A stretch of 64,000 nt of DNA, taken from positions 930,001 to 994,000 of the forward strand of contig NZ_JACFXU010000013.1 in the NCBI RefSeq assembly GCF_014077625.1. Reading direction: 5' to 3'. Positions 17,642 through 27,249 of the stretch are shown piece after piece. Positions within the stretch are counted from its first letter, which is position 1. The number at the start of each line of letters is the position of its first letter. A program made the translations under genes and the position numbers. The notes below the pieces were generated by a model, which searched no databases, had not been told where the DNA came from, and saw only the letters and a list, made by a program, of their open reading frames with translations. Source of the stretch: Sediminihaliea albiluteola (GTDB taxonomy: Bacteria; Pseudomonadota; Gammaproteobacteria; Pseudomonadales; Halieaceae).

Positions 17642-18421
17642 CTAGGAAGCGCCCAAGTAGACTTCAGCAGCGCCCTGCCAAAGCAAACGACAGCCTACTA
17701 GTGCAAGAAAAAAACTAATTATTCCGTAGTAGAGCTTTGGCTCTGTTCGCTCAACTAAGAATCTTCCTAGCCAAACCCCGATTGGCGCAAAGGGTGCCAA
17801 GATCAAAGAGTAGAGCAAGTTTTCACTGCTAAACTGTCCCAGCAATGAATAAGGGATCAGCTTGATCGCATTGACCACAGCAAAAAACACACCTGCGGTA
17901 CCGGCAAACATTAAAGGCGTCAGCCCTCGAGGCAAGAGGTAAACCGTCAGCGGTGGCCCGCCGGCGTGGATACTAAAACTGGTAAAGCCCGCCAAAGCAC
18001 CAAAAAAACTACCTTTAGCGAGCGAGTGCGGCTGCGCGCTCTGGCTCGACTGAGTCACAAGATAGTGTGCACCAAAAATCACTGCGACCAGGCCGATCAA
18101 GATCCGCATATAAGCGACACTCATGGCCTCGGCACTGAAGTAGCCCAGACTAACGCCAAGTACTGCAGCGGGCAGTAATATGCGCAGCGCACGCGCATCG
18201 AATAAGCCCCAGTAGGACCTCACCACCAGCACATCCATAAGCACTAAAATTGGCAGTAAAATGGCAGCAGCCTGAGTCGGCGACATGACCAAGGCCATCA
18301 GTGGTACCGAAACCATGGCGATGGCGCCACCAAAACCACCTTTGGCAATGCCAAAGAGCACTACCGCCGGGATACTGACAAGATAAAAAAGTGCTTCGCT
18401 GAGCAAGTTAAGGCTAATCAA
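17642..18421 (-). CDS. TauE/SafE (TSUP) family anion permease
   Basis: A 259-residue inner-membrane protein with about eight helices and the family's internal duplication ([19 protein letters not shown] in the first half; [17 protein letters not shown] in the second). Members export sulfite, sulfonates or similar C2-sulfur anions; the cargo is not readable. The start is TTG within the last codons of purC (eight-base overlap, no nearby ATG), so expression is coupled to purC. That link with purine synthesis has no obvious biochemical reason. Confidence 0.83.
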   Translation of the reverse strand: MISLNLLSEALFYLVSIPAVVLFGIAKGGFGGAIAMVSVPLMALVMSPTQAAAILLPILVLMDVLVVRSYWGLFDARALRILLPAAVLGVSLGYFSAEAMSVAYMRILIGLVAVIFGAHYLVTQSSQSAQPHSLAKGSFFGALAGFTSFSIHAGGPPLTVYLLPRGLTPLMFAGTAGVFFAVVNAIKLIPYSLLGQFSSENLLYSLILAPFAPIGVWLGRFLVERTEPKLYYGIISFFLALVGCRLLWQGAAEVYLGAS

Positions 18422-19517
18422 TTAGGCCAAAATCATTGGCCAGCACATCAATAATCTCGGCCCGGGGATTATCAGAGATTGTCAAGCTTGAAGCGGTGAT
18501 GCGCTCAGCAATACTCACATAGGTATTAGACACTGCCATCAAAACCTCTGCCGGCAATGCATTGTTAGCCGCCAGCGCTTGACGCTCTGCCATGCGATCT
18601 TTGTTCAGCAGCACATCGGGGTCAGGGAAATGCTGTAATAGCATCTGGCGGAAGCCCTCTTTAGAGTTCTCCACAATCTCGCCACGGCGATAAGCCTCAC
18701 CATCCCAGATCCGCGATGAATCGGGTGTCCCGACCTCATCCATATAAATCAACTTTTGCTCGCCCTGCGCATCCCTCACATAGCCAAACTCAAACTTGGT
18801 ATCGACAAATATCTGATCGAGTTTTGCCAGCTCATTACTAATGACCTCAAAACCCTGCTTGAGCAGTACTTCGTAATGATCGACATCTGCCGCAGTGTTG
18901 AAGTTAAAGGCTTGGTAATTCGCTTCAATATCAGCGCGGGTGATATTCACGTCATCCACGGCTGGAACACCGGGAATGCCTTCTAAAATGCCTTTAGTGG
19001 ACGGCGTAATTAAGAGCTCAGGAAGTTTCTGATCACGCTGTAAAGCATCGGGCAAAGCAATCCCACAAAAATCGCGCTCGCCCTTGGCATAGGCCCGCCA
19101 CATAGAACCGGTTATGTACTGCCTGGCGATTGCCTCAATCATCACAGGCTTAGCTTTCTGCACAATCCATACCAGCGGGTGGGGTATTTCAAGAATATGA
19201 CTGTCAGCTAGCCCATGCTCTTTGAACAGAGCGAACCAGTGGTTGGAAATCGCGTTGAGCGCGGCGCCTTTACCGGGCACGCCGTTCATCCCGCCTTCCC
19301 CATGCCATATACAATCAAAAGCCGATATACGATCGGAAATCACCATAATAGCCAGTGGCGCATCAGCTGCCACATCATAGCCACGCTCGGCAATTAGCCG
19401 CGCGCTGTCAGCGGCAGTCAACCAGTAAACTGAGCGTACTTTACCGCTGTGGACTGGGGCATCACTGCGTATTGGAAGATCATCATTTACTGCTAGAACT
19501 CTGTTGGCAAGACTCAT
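18414..19517 (-). CDS. purC: Phosphoribosylaminoimidazole-succinocarboxamide (SAICAR) synthase
   Basis: A 367-residue purine-synthesis enzyme joining aspartate to CAIR with ATP. It is the long bacterial form: [10 protein letters not shown] phosphate-binding strand, [40 protein letters not shown] and [14 protein letters not shown] five codons upstream keeps the frame open, but the ATG at 19517 gives the MSLA N-terminus and the 367-residue length that I know from other gammaproteobacterial members. The tauE-like gene overlaps its stop. It is divergent from the phospholipase A gene. Confidence 0.95.
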   Translation of the reverse strand: MSLANRVLAVNDDLPIRSDAPVHSGKVRSVYWLTAADSARLIAERGYDVAADAPLAIMVISDRISAFDCIWHGEGGMNGVPGKGAALNAISNHWFALFKEHGLADSHILEIPHPLVWIVQKAKPVMIEAIARQYITGSMWRAYAKGERDFCGIALPDALQRDQKLPELLITPSTKGILEGIPGVPAVDDVNITRADIEANYQAFNFNTAADVDHYEVLLKQGFEVISNELAKLDQIFVDTKFEFGYVRDAQGEQKLIYMDEVGTPDSSRIWDGEAYRRGEIVENSKEGFRQMLLQHFPDPDVLLNKDRMAERQALAANNALPAEVLMAVSNTYVSIAERITASSLTISDNPRAEIIDVLANDFGLID

Positions 19518-19660
19518 AGAGGGGCTATCCAAGGTTTTGGTTCATTAAAACAGGAGCCACATGTTCGGGGACCGGCCCTTGCCACTGGCTAGAAAGCTGC
19601 GAAGTTTAGCAAAATCTCCGCCCTGGAACACTCTTAAGGAGGCAATCTAAGCAGCTCAGA

Positions 19661-19690
19661 TTGTTCGGCAGCCCCGCTTTCCTCTATCAT
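19661..19690 (+). promoter_or_regulatory. Candidate sigma-70 promoter for pldA
   Basis: TTGTTC, 18 bases, then TATCAT, the -10 ending 35 bases before the pldA ATG. Immediately upstream, CAATCT (19643) and AGATTG (19658) form an inverted repeat that overlaps the -35 box and could be a regulator site. Confidence 0.42.
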
Positions 19691-19725
19691 TGTGCCGCCC
19701 ATTCTCCCTGATAATGACATAGACA

Positions 19726-20733
19726 ATGATCCTGAGAAGATTTCAGCTAACTTTGATTGTGGCTATAGCTCTGCTTAGCACTCACAGCAGCGCAGCCACA
19801 AACCTAGCCGACTGTGCCCTGATCGATGACAATGATCAGCGCCTCGCCTGCTACGATGAACTAGCCAGGCCCCAAGCTCCAAGCTCATCTGCCAGCTCCG
19901 AACCGGCACTAGAGGAGCAAGAAGTGCAAAACAACAAAGCTCGAGCGCGACAGAAGCTGTTGGCAGGTGAGCGCTTACGTCAAGAGGTGGCTAGTGGTTT
20001 CGACCCTTTTATCCTGACGCCACATCGGCGCAACTATCTACTGCCCATTACCTACAACAACAATGTTAACCGCCCGCCCTGGGACAAGCAGTATCCTGAG
20101 GACGACATGAAGCATGTCGAGGCCAAATTTCAGTTCAGCGTGAAGGCGCTGATCTGGAATGATATTTTGTGGCGCGGTACCAGTTTGTGGGGTGGCTATA
20201 CTCAGTCTAACTGGTGGCAGGTCTACAATGAGTCCTCGCCCTTCAGAGAAATCAACTATCAACCAGAGCTCTTTATTAACTTTAAGAATAACTGGGAAAT
20301 TGGCGGCTATACCAACACCTTACTCAGATTGGGCTTTGTCCATCAATCTAATGGTCAGGGCGGTGAGCTGTCGCGGAGCTGGAACCGCATCATGGGCAGC
20401 GCCACTTTCGAGCGTGAACGCATGACGCTCAATGCACGCGCCTGGTACCGAATCCCCGAGAGCGATGATGACAACGAGGATATCTTGAAATACTACGGCT
20501 ACGGAGACCTCAGCGGGGTGTGGAAATATCGCCAGCACGAGTTCTCTGTCATGTTGCGTAACAATCTGCGCAGCGACAACAAAGGAGCTATTGAACTGGA
20601 GTGGACCTTCCCCTTGAGCCCTCGCTTTAAAGGCTATATACAGTACTTTAACGGTTACGGTGAAAGCCTGATCGACCACGATCTAAAAACCAATCGCATC
20701 GGCTTCGGAATATCGCTGACCGATCTGCTTTAA
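19726..20733 (+). CDS. pldA: Outer-membrane phospholipase A
   Basis: A 335-residue OMPLA, a 12-strand outer-membrane barrel hydrolysing mislocalised phospholipids. The N-terminal Sec signal ends near SSA-ATN; a 100-residue extension with a DNDQRLACYDELA segment precedes the barrel, longer than in Escherichia coli. The catalytic triad is visible: His206 and Ser208 in FVHQSNGQ and Asn220 in RSWNRIM, plus the calcium-site region NGQGGELS. The barrel ends with aromatic GFGISLTDLL. Divergent from purC, it has its own promoter-like sequence. The N-terminal CYDELA motif occurs in other periplasm-facing proteins and its role is unclear. Confidence 0.93.
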   Translation: MILRRFQLTLIVAIALLSTHSSAATNLADCALIDDNDQRLACYDELARPQAPSSSASSEPALEEQEVQNNKARARQKLLAGERLRQEVASGFDPFILTPHRRNYLLPITYNNNVNRPPWDKQYPEDDMKHVEAKFQFSVKALIWNDILWRGTSLWGGYTQSNWWQVYNESSPFREINYQPELFINFKNNWEIGGYTNTLLRLGFVHQSNGQGGELSRSWNRIMGSATFERERMTLNARAWYRIPESDDDNEDILKYYGYGDLSGVWKYRQHEFSVMLRNNLRSDNKGAIELEWTFPLSPRFKGYIQYFNGYGESLIDHDLKTNRIGFGISLTDLL

Positions 20734-20776
20734 AACAAATTATCCTATAGCCCCAATTCCTTCAGCGCCAATGCAG

Positions 20777-20793
20777 CAAGTGTTCAACACTTG
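20777..20793. promoter_or_regulatory. Perfect 17-base palindrome upstream of the TonB-dependent receptor
   Basis: CAAGTGTT and AACACTTG are exact inverted copies around a single C, located 48 bases before the receptor ATG and 44 bases after the pldA stop. This fits a dimeric repressor operator, or a compact RNA hairpin in the leader. It does not resemble a Fur or NikR box. Confidence 0.5.
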
Positions 20794-20841
20794 AGCTTAG
20801 TACCGCGCTGCTGGCCGGGGCTGTCATTTAGTGGAGCTACC

Positions 20842-22896
20842 ATGAAACAAACTCTATTCTCGAAACTGTGCGTTAGCGCCTTGCTTTGCACAGCAGCTAA
20901 TAGTTTAGCGAGCCCAGCAGCAACGCCCGAGCATGTCTTAGTCACAGCCACTCGAAGTGCCCAAGACGGCCTGCGCTCGCCGCTGTCCTATTCCGGCCTC
21001 GAACAGGATGCGCTGAGCCTCACCGCCGCGGTCCACCCCAATGAGCTCATGCAGAGAGTATCTGGCACTTGGATCAGCCGTGGCAACGGTCAGGAGAGCC
21101 TCACGGCCTTGCGCTCGCCAGTGCTAACCGGCGCTGGGGGCTGCGGCTCTTTCTTGATGGCGGCGGATAATATCAGTCTGCGAGCCCCTGGATTTTGTAA
21201 CGTCAACCAATTATTTGACGCCAATATTGAACAAGCCGGTCGCCTTGAGGTGATCAAGGGACCCGGCACTGCGGTGTACGGTGCCAGTGCCATGCACGGC
21301 GTGATCAACGTACTCTCAGCAGCACCCGACACCTTGCCTGCACAGGCGATCAGCTTTGAAACAGGCCCCAATGACTACTACCGCGGCAGCTACCAATACG
21401 CCGCTCAGCAGGGCAGCCACGGTATCAGTCTGCGCCTCAATGGCAGTACTGACGGTGGCTATCTTGATGATGCAGGTTACGACCAACAAAAACTGAGCCT
21501 GCGCCACGATTACGATGGCGGGCAATGGCAACTGCAGTCAGTTGTTGAAGGCAGTAACTTAAATCAAGAGACTGCTGGTTTCATCGAAGGCTATAAGGCC
21601 TACAAAGATAATGCCCTGCGCCGCAATAACCCCAACCCCGAAGCCTATCGTGACGCCTGGTCGCTGCGTGCCTATAGTCAGGCTTCCATTGATCTCGCAG
21701 AGGGCAAGGTACTGCAAATAACCCCCTATTACCGCAATAACTCAATGGAGTTCCTACAGCATTTCCTGCCTTGGCAAGCCATAGAAAAAAATGGTCACGA
21801 CAGTTTCGGCCTGCGCGCAGCACTCAGCGGTGCTAGCGATAGCTTGCAGTGGATCAGCGGTATTGACCTCGACTATACCCGCGGCTGGCTAAAAGAAACT
21901 CAGCCCGAGCCCTTTAGCCCGAACCAGCCCGCTGGCGTACATTACGACTACGAGGTCAACGCCACCTCGGCAGCGACCTTCGCCCAACTGACTTGGCAGG
22001 CTAGCGAGCGCTGGACGATTGATAGCGGATTGCGTCTAGAGCACACCCGTTACGACTATGACAACCGCAGCGGTGATGGCTCTGCCTGTGCACCGGGTGC
22101 CAGTGCCTGCCGCTTCTTCCGCCCAGCAGATCGGCGCGATGAGTTTGATAACTGGTCACTGAACCTCGGCGGCAGCTATGAGTTTTCAGCAGGGCAGTAC
22201 CTGTTCCTGCGCGCTGCCAATGGCTTCCGTGCGCCAGAGACCGCCGAACTGTACCGCCTACAGGCGGGCCAGCAAGTAGCCAAACTGGATTCAGAGCGGA
22301 TTGACAACATAGAGCTTGGACTAAAAGGTGCCCTCGCCGAGCAGCTGCTGTACAGCCTATCGCTGTTTAGCATGCATAAAGATGATGTAATCTTTCAGGA
22401 CGCAGACCGACATAATGTCAGCGGCGCCAAAACTCGCCACCACGGCTTAGAACTGTCCTTAGATTATCAGCTAAACGATGCCTGGTATGCTGGCCTTGAC
22501 CTGACTAGGGCGCGCCATCGCTATGATAGCAACGCGCCGCTATTGGGAGTCAGTGAGAGTATCAAAGGCAATGACATTGATACCGCACCGCGACTCTTTG
22601 GCAGCGCCCGACTGGGTTGGCGCAGTGCGCAGTCACAAGCCGAGCTGGAATGGGTCTATATGGATGAGTACTACCTCGAGCCCACCAACCGCTTTAAATA
22701 CGACGGTCACCAGCTACTCAACCTGCGGGCAAGCACGTCACTTAGCAAGGGGCTCAGTGCCAGTGTCAGGCTGACTAACCTGCTCAATGAAAAATATGCC
22801 GAGCGGGCGGACGTCGGCTTTGGCGAGTACCGTTACTTCGTCGGCCAGCGCCGCGGAGTCTACTTGCAACTCAACTACAGCCTACCCCAGAGTTAA
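20842..22896 (+). CDS. TonB-dependent outer-membrane receptor
   Basis: A 684-residue TonB-dependent transporter. The Sec signal ends near SLA-SPA; HVLVTATRS is the TonB-box region, followed by the plug domain (RLEVIKGPGTAVYGASAMHGVINV) and a 22-strand barrel with the end signature RGVYLQLNYSL. The frame reaches a TTG at 20791, but the ATG at 20842 has a GGAG ribosome site and begins the signal peptide. Residues GCGSFLMAADNISLRAPGFCN in the plug contain two cysteines that could form a disulfide near the ligand face. The ligand is unknown; no transporter or biosynthesis gene adjoins it. Regulation through the upstream palindrome is likely. Confidence 0.9.
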   Translation: MKQTLFSKLCVSALLCTAANSLASPAATPEHVLVTATRSAQDGLRSPLSYSGLEQDALSLTAAVHPNELMQRVSGTWISRGNGQESLTALRSPVLTGAGGCGSFLMAADNISLRAPGFCNVNQLFDANIEQAGRLEVIKGPGTAVYGASAMHGVINVLSAAPDTLPAQAISFETGPNDYYRGSYQYAAQQGSHGISLRLNGSTDGGYLDDAGYDQQKLSLRHDYDGGQWQLQSVVEGSNLNQETAGFIEGYKAYKDNALRRNNPNPEAYRDAWSLRAYSQASIDLAEGKVLQITPYYRNNSMEFLQHFLPWQAIEKNGHDSFGLRAALSGASDSLQWISGIDLDYTRGWLKETQPEPFSPNQPAGVHYDYEVNATSAATFAQLTWQASERWTIDSGLRLEHTRYDYDNRSGDGSACAPGASACRFFRPADRRDEFDNWSLNLGGSYEFSAGQYLFLRAANGFRAPETAELYRLQAGQQVAKLDSERIDNIELGLKGALAEQLLYSLSLFSMHKDDVIFQDADRHNVSGAKTRHHGLELSLDYQLNDAWYAGLDLTRARHRYDSNAPLLGVSESIKGNDIDTAPRLFGSARLGWRSAQSQAELEWVYMDEYYLEPTNRFKYDGHQLLNLRASTSLSKGLSASVRLTNLLNEKYAERADVGFGEYRYFVGQRRGVYLQLNYSLPQS

Positions 22897-22907
22897 TGGA
22901 CGCTTAG

Positions 22908-22935
22908 GCCGCGCCTCCTGATCTGGGGGCGCGGC
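22908..22935. terminator. Bidirectional hairpin terminator
   Basis: GCCGCGCC pairs with GGCGCGGC (eight pairs, GC-only) plus two further inner G:C pairs, between the convergent stops of the TonB receptor and trpS. No long T-run on either side. Confidence 0.6.
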
Positions 22936-22945
22936 GGTATAGGCC

Positions 22946-23965
22946 TTAGCTCATACGACGAATGCCGACCGCTTCGCGGACTTTAGCCAGTAATGGCACA
23001 CTGTATTCACGAGCGCGCTCGGCGCCGCGCTGCAGCACCGACTCGATATAAGCTGGGTCAGCCATCAACTCATTATAACGCTCGCGGGCTTCGCCTAGTT
23101 CAGCGTTAATTAATTCAAATAGCTGCTTTTTAGCTTCGCCCCAAGCAATGCCTTCGGCAAAGTCCTTACGCATCCGCGCGGCCTCATCCTCGCTAGCGAA
23201 AGCCGCCCAGATCTGAAACACGGTTGAGTCATCAGGATCTTTCGGCTCACCGGGTTCAAGCAAGTTGGTTTTGATTTTATTGATATGTTTACGCAACTGC
23301 TTTTCTGGCAAAAACAAGGGAATGGTGTTGCCATAGCTCTTGCTCATCTTGCGACCATCCAAACCCTGTAGCAAAGCAACATGATCTTCTACCACTGCTT
23401 CTGGTAGCCTAAAAAGCTCGGCAAACTTGTGATTAAAACGCTGCGCAATATCTCGAGCCATCTCCAAATGCTGGACTTGGTCTCTGCCCACAGGCACTTT
23501 ATCGGCATTGAACATCAAAATATCTGCAGCCATCAGAACCGGATAGCAAAACAGGCCCATAGTCACGGCAAAATCCGGATCTTCGCCGGACTCTTCATTA
23601 GCCTGTACCACCGCTTTATAGGCGTGGGCTCTATTCATCAATCCCTTGGCCGCATTACAGGTCAAAATCCAATTCAACTCAGTGATTTCAGGGATATCTG
23701 ACTGTCGATAAAACACTGCGTTATCGGTATCCAAGCCCAGAGCCAGCCAAGTGGCGGCAATTTCACGGCTCGACTGACTGACCTGCTCTGGATCACTACA
23801 CTTAATCAATGCGTGGTAATCCGCCAAAAACAAAAAGGACTCTATCGAAGTGTCGCGGGATGCAGCGACTGCGGGCCGTATCGCGCCAACATAGTTGCCC
23901 AAATGAGGTGTGCCGGTGGTGGTAATGCCGGTGAGAACGCGCTGGGGAGCAGTAGTCGAAGTCAT
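22946..23965 (-). CDS. trpS: Tryptophanyl-tRNA synthetase
   Basis: A 339-residue class Ic aminoacyl-tRNA synthetase charging tRNA-Trp. The HIGH-equivalent [10 protein letters not shown] and the KMSKS loop ([10 protein letters not shown]) are intact, as are the ADYHAL and [15 protein letters not shown] segments. Length is normal for the bacterial enzyme. It lies downstream of the DUF3524 glycosyltransferase on the same strand with a 49-base gap and may be transcribed with it. Confidence 0.96.
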   Translation of the reverse strand: MTSTTAPQRVLTGITTTGTPHLGNYVGAIRPAVAASRDTSIESFLFLADYHALIKCSDPEQVSQSSREIAATWLALGLDTDNAVFYRQSDIPEITELNWILTCNAAKGLMNRAHAYKAVVQANEESGEDPDFAVTMGLFCYPVLMAADILMFNADKVPVGRDQVQHLEMARDIAQRFNHKFAELFRLPEAVVEDHVALLQGLDGRKMSKSYGNTIPLFLPEKQLRKHINKIKTNLLEPGEPKDPDDSTVFQIWAAFASEDEAARMRKDFAEGIAWGEAKKQLFELINAELGEARERYNELMADPAYIESVLQRGAERAREYSVPLLAKVREAVGIRRMS

Positions 23966-24014
23966 GAACTGAATCTTACTCGTAAAAAACGAGCAATTTT
24001 AGCTGGTATCCGGC

Positions 24015-25148
24015 TCAGTGACCATCCTGTGCTAGCAGAGCTTGGAAAGTTCGTCGATAGCAGGGAGCCAGTGACTCTAGGCTAAAAGCCCTCACCGCGG
24101 GTGGCTGCGCCCTACCCTCCTGCAAAGCTGCGGCGAGGATCAAGATAGTCTCGCTAGCGGCCGCGGCTTCTGCCGCCGGATCATCCGGCAGCGAACTGTA
24201 ACAAAACTGTGCTTCATAGAGTTCCTGATAGGCTAAGCGTCGCGGCACTACTGGCAGGCAACCACTGCGCACGGCCTCAAGTACTGCAATGCCCTGGAAC
24301 TCATGCAGAGCAGTCGACAAAACCATATCCGCCTGCTGTAACAGTGCCTGATAATCAAGCGCAGACTCTATCCAGCCCAAGTGCACTAGGCGGTGCTGAT
24401 AATCGGTCTCTATGCGTGAGAACACCGCAGGTCTATTGCGAAACTCCTGCCCCACCACCGCCAGTTGGTAATCTAAGCCGGCCCGCTCTAAGTGCTGCAA
24501 AATTCGCTCAAGGTTGTCAGCGCCCTTGTCATACTCCAAGCGGCCCACCCAGACCAAGCGCAGTGGAGCTGCTCCCTGCACTGCCACTTCAGGCCACATG
24601 GGCTCTTGCCCATCGACAGCTTGGCGCTCCGGTAAGAGCGGTACGGCTAGCACTTCAGCGCGCTGCGCCAGTGAGCGGGTCACATCCGGGGGCACAAAAT
24701 CCGGCAGGCGTTGCAGCAAGTCATCACATCCGGCCAAGAAGCTATCGCGGTTATAAGCTGAGTTAAAGGCTATTCGGTCAGCGGCCAAGGCGCTGTAAAG
24801 ACTAACCATCTGCGCTTCAAGCAAGCCATGCTGAGACTGGCCCTGGGGATAGGCAAACTGGTTTTCATGAAAATATAACAGCGTGGGCAAGCGACACAGT
24901 GCGGGAACAAGTCCGCGCAAGGTTGCTAAATCCACCATGGAGGTTGCCACCAGCAAATCTGCCGGCTGCTCTAGTACAGCGCGCTGCTCAATTGCCCAGT
25001 ACAAGGGATTACCCCGTACTCGCCAACTAAAATGCCGCGGCGGCAAAGTTAGGCTGCGCCACTGAAAGTCAGGCAGCATCAGCTCTAAACCCCGCCGCCA
25101 ATATGCGTGACTACCGGCATCATAGGCCGATAGTAAGAGTGCCTGCAC
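24015..25148 (-). CDS. DUF3524 glycosyltransferase, tRNA-queuosine mannosyltransferase-like
   Basis: A 377-residue GT-B protein with an N-terminal DUF3524 domain (LLLSAYDAGSHAYWRRGLE, LPPRHFSWRVRGNP, FHENQFAYP) and a C-terminal glycosyltransferase group 1 half (VWVGRLEYDKGADNL, ALHEFQGIAVLEAV). The metazoan relative GTDC1 is the enzyme that mannosylates queuosine in tRNA-Asp; the bacterial substrate is not established by this sequence. The start is GTG at 25148, four bases after the apeB stop, so the two are one unit, with trpS following. Charge and lack of signal peptide put it in the cytoplasm. Confidence 0.8.
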   Translation of the reverse strand: MQALLLSAYDAGSHAYWRRGLELMLPDFQWRSLTLPPRHFSWRVRGNPLYWAIEQRAVLEQPADLLVATSMVDLATLRGLVPALCRLPTLLYFHENQFAYPQGQSQHGLLEAQMVSLYSALAADRIAFNSAYNRDSFLAGCDDLLQRLPDFVPPDVTRSLAQRAEVLAVPLLPERQAVDGQEPMWPEVAVQGAAPLRLVWVGRLEYDKGADNLERILQHLERAGLDYQLAVVGQEFRNRPAVFSRIETDYQHRLVHLGWIESALDYQALLQQADMVLSTALHEFQGIAVLEAVRSGCLPVVPRRLAYQELYEAQFCYSSLPDDPAAEAAAASETILILAAALQEGRAQPPAVRAFSLESLAPCYRRTFQALLAQDGH

Positions 25149-25152
25149 CGCT

Positions 25153-26472
25153 TCAGCCTGCGCTCAAAGGCCCTGGAAAGTCGTAAAAGCGCCGCAGCAC
25201 ACGGGCTAAATCAAAAGCGTCTTTACTGCCCGCCAACTCACGAATTGAGTGCATAGCAAAGGTTGGCACACCAATATCCAGTGTTCGAATACCGGTGCCA
25301 CCGGCGGTAATCGGGCCGATCGTGCTGCCGCAAGCCATATCACTGCGCACCACAAAAGCCTGTACAGGAACAGCTTCCTGCTTAGCCAGCAAGCGAAACA
25401 GCCCAGCAGTTTCACTGTTGGTGGCGTAGCGCTGGTTGGCATTAATTTTAATCACCGGTCCGGCGTTGAGCAGCGGGCCATGATTATCATCGTGCCGATC
25501 AGCATAGTTTGGATGGATGCCGTGAGCATTATCTGCGGAGATCATCATCGAGCGCTCGATGAGTGCCTGATAGGCGCTCTCATCTCCAGCAATACGTTTC
25601 AAAACAGAGCGCAGCAAGGGCCCCTGGGCGCCCGAGGTAGAAAGACTGCCAACCTCTTCGTGATCATTACACACTAAGAGCGTGCTCTGTGTGCCATCAG
25701 CTTGCAGCAAGGCCTCGAGCCCAGTGTAGCAACTGAGCAAATTATCCAAGCGTGCCGAAGCAATAAACTCCCCCTCCAGACCCAGCAGCGCCGCTACTTG
25801 GGTATCATAAAAAGACAGCTCGTAATCCAGCACCTCTGCCACATCAATCTCAGGATGCTCGGCGCGCAATTGCTCTGCAATCAATCGCCGAAAATCCAGT
25901 GCTTCTTCACCAGGGAGCTGAGTCAGGATCGGCAATATATCAGTTTGAGGGTTGATGCTGCGTTTCTGATTTACTTCGCGATCAAGATGTATTGCCAGAC
26001 TGGGGATGGTGGCAATAGCGCGGCGGAAATCGATCAAGGCCGTCTTCAGCAGGCCGTCTTTGCCGTGATAACTCACTCGGCCAGCGAGCGATAAATCGCG
26101 ATCAAACCAAGGATTGAGCAAAGCCCCCCCATAGACTTCAACACCCAACTGAAAGTAGCCGTGGCGAAGTTTTTCAGGCTGCGGTTTGACCATCAGGCAA
26201 GGGCTGTCAGTATGAGCCCCCACCATTCGCATGCCACTATCGCGGGAACTGTCTCTGCCTAAGCTGAAGGCGACAATGGCGCTGTCATTGCGCGTCAAAT
26301 AATACTTACCACCGGCCTCTAGTGACCAGCTACTGTCGTCACGCAGAGCACTGAAACCCGCTGCATCAAGGCGCTTTACAATCGCATCAACAGCATGAAA
26401 AGGCGTGGTTGCACGAGATAAAAAATCGCATAAAGCTGTGTTAAAAGAATCTTGAGAGCTTGTCTGGGACAT
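25153..26472 (-). CDS. apeB: M18-family aspartyl/leucyl aminopeptidase
   Basis: A 439-residue metallo-aminopeptidase of the M18 family, cytosolic, forming tetrahedral dodecamers. Metal-ligand segments are [18 protein letters not shown] and MHSIRELAG, with [11 protein letters not shown] at the N-terminus and [18 protein letters not shown] in the middle. Length is typical. It releases N-terminal residues from peptides in general turnover. The next gene starts four bases after its stop; the TetR gene upstream is separated by 75 bases. Confidence 0.93.
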   Translation of the reverse strand: MSQTSSQDSFNTALCDFLSRATTPFHAVDAIVKRLDAAGFSALRDDSSWSLEAGGKYYLTRNDSAIVAFSLGRDSSRDSGMRMVGAHTDSPCLMVKPQPEKLRHGYFQLGVEVYGGALLNPWFDRDLSLAGRVSYHGKDGLLKTALIDFRRAIATIPSLAIHLDREVNQKRSINPQTDILPILTQLPGEEALDFRRLIAEQLRAEHPEIDVAEVLDYELSFYDTQVAALLGLEGEFIASARLDNLLSCYTGLEALLQADGTQSTLLVCNDHEEVGSLSTSGAQGPLLRSVLKRIAGDESAYQALIERSMMISADNAHGIHPNYADRHDDNHGPLLNAGPVIKINANQRYATNSETAGLFRLLAKQEAVPVQAFVVRSDMACGSTIGPITAGGTGIRTLDIGVPTFAMHSIRELAGSKDAFDLARVLRRFYDFPGPLSAG

Positions 26473-26547
26473 GACTACCTTTACCTAAAATTGCAAAATA
26501 AGAGCGTCGAAGGACGCTATGCAGGCGGCTAGAGTAGTGTGGGGTGC

Positions 26548-27138
26548 TCAGCTTCGCAAGTCGTCAATCATCGACTTTAGCAGCTGTTTTTGCAGCATTG
26601 GGCTCCACTGACCACCATTGGCCACAGCAATTGCAGCCAAGCCATAGATCGCGGCAGCCAGAACCCGATAGACCTTAAGCAGAGTAATACCTGAACGCAA
26701 CTCACCCGAACGCTGCGCCTGTCGCAGAGCACGCATAGCCTGGGATTGCTCTAGTTGCTGGCGCTGCTCTAGTAAACTTTGTACTGCAGGGACCTGCGAG
26801 GCGAGCGTGATAAAAGATAGGCGAACCCGCCACTCATTCAACAGAGCCGCAGTCAATGGCAATTGAGCCAGCAATCGACTGTGTAAATGATCAAGGCCTG
26901 ATAAGCCTTCAGCAGCTGCCTCAACCCGCAAAGCGGATTGCTGTTCTACAAAATGAATAGCAGATAATAGCAGGGCTTCTTTGTCGGAAAAATAGTGCTG
27001 GACCATGCCCTTAGTGCAGCCATGGTGAGCAGCCACAGTACGCAGGGTAGTATGCTCTAAGCCAATCTGTGCCACTACTTCGGCAACCGTTGCTGCCAAC
27101 TGTAGGCGTTGTTCTTGATGATCAACTATCTTGGGCAT
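26548..27138 (-). CDS. TetR-family transcriptional regulator
   Basis: A 196-residue repressor-type protein. The N-terminal helix-turn-helix (IGLEHTTLRTVAAHHGCTKGMVQHYFSDKE, given here only as its extent, residues about 22-55) is typical of TetR/BetI-like proteins; the remaining helices form the ligand/dimer domain with a Leu-rich core. The upstream ATG at 27159 has a ribosome site abutting the codon, whereas the ATG at 27138 follows GGAGG at about 11 bases, so the latter is used. A 15-base palindrome lies 24 bases upstream of this start, suggesting autoregulation. The ligand is unknown. Confidence 0.82.
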   Translation of the reverse strand: MPKIVDHQEQRLQLAATVAEVVAQIGLEHTTLRTVAAHHGCTKGMVQHYFSDKEALLLSAIHFVEQQSALRVEAAAEGLSGLDHLHSRLLAQLPLTAALLNEWRVRLSFITLASQVPAVQSLLEQRQQLEQSQAMRALRQAQRSGELRSGITLLKVYRVLAAAIYGLAAIAVANGGQWSPMLQKQLLKSMIDDLRS

Positions 27139-27161
27139 TACATAATGCCTCCGCGGCATTC

Positions 27162-27176
27162 CTTGAATAGTTCAAG
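27162..27176. promoter_or_regulatory. Palindromic operator candidate for the TetR regulator
   Basis: CTTGAA and TTCAAG are exact inverted repeats around TAG, just upstream of the TetR-family gene. Position and symmetry fit an autoregulatory site for a TetR dimer. Confidence 0.45.
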
Positions 27177-27249
27177 AAGTGTAGCAAAGGTGGGGAATGT
27201 TGCAGGACAGACTGGCAAAGAACTCAGTCCGCCCTGCCAGAGGCCAAAC

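Noticed and set aside
20734-20841. Leader of the TonB receptor considered as a cobalamin riboswitch
   Set aside because: At about 108 bases it is too short, and I could not find the conserved B12-box core; only the palindrome stands out.
24209-24766. A 185-codon frame antisense to the DUF3524 gene
   Set aside because: Low-complexity Pro/Ser/Ala content, no ribosome site, lies wholly inside a conserved gene.
25249-26094. Two frames of 142 and 130 codons antisense to apeB
   Set aside because: Shadows of a conserved M18 peptidase gene on the opposite strand.
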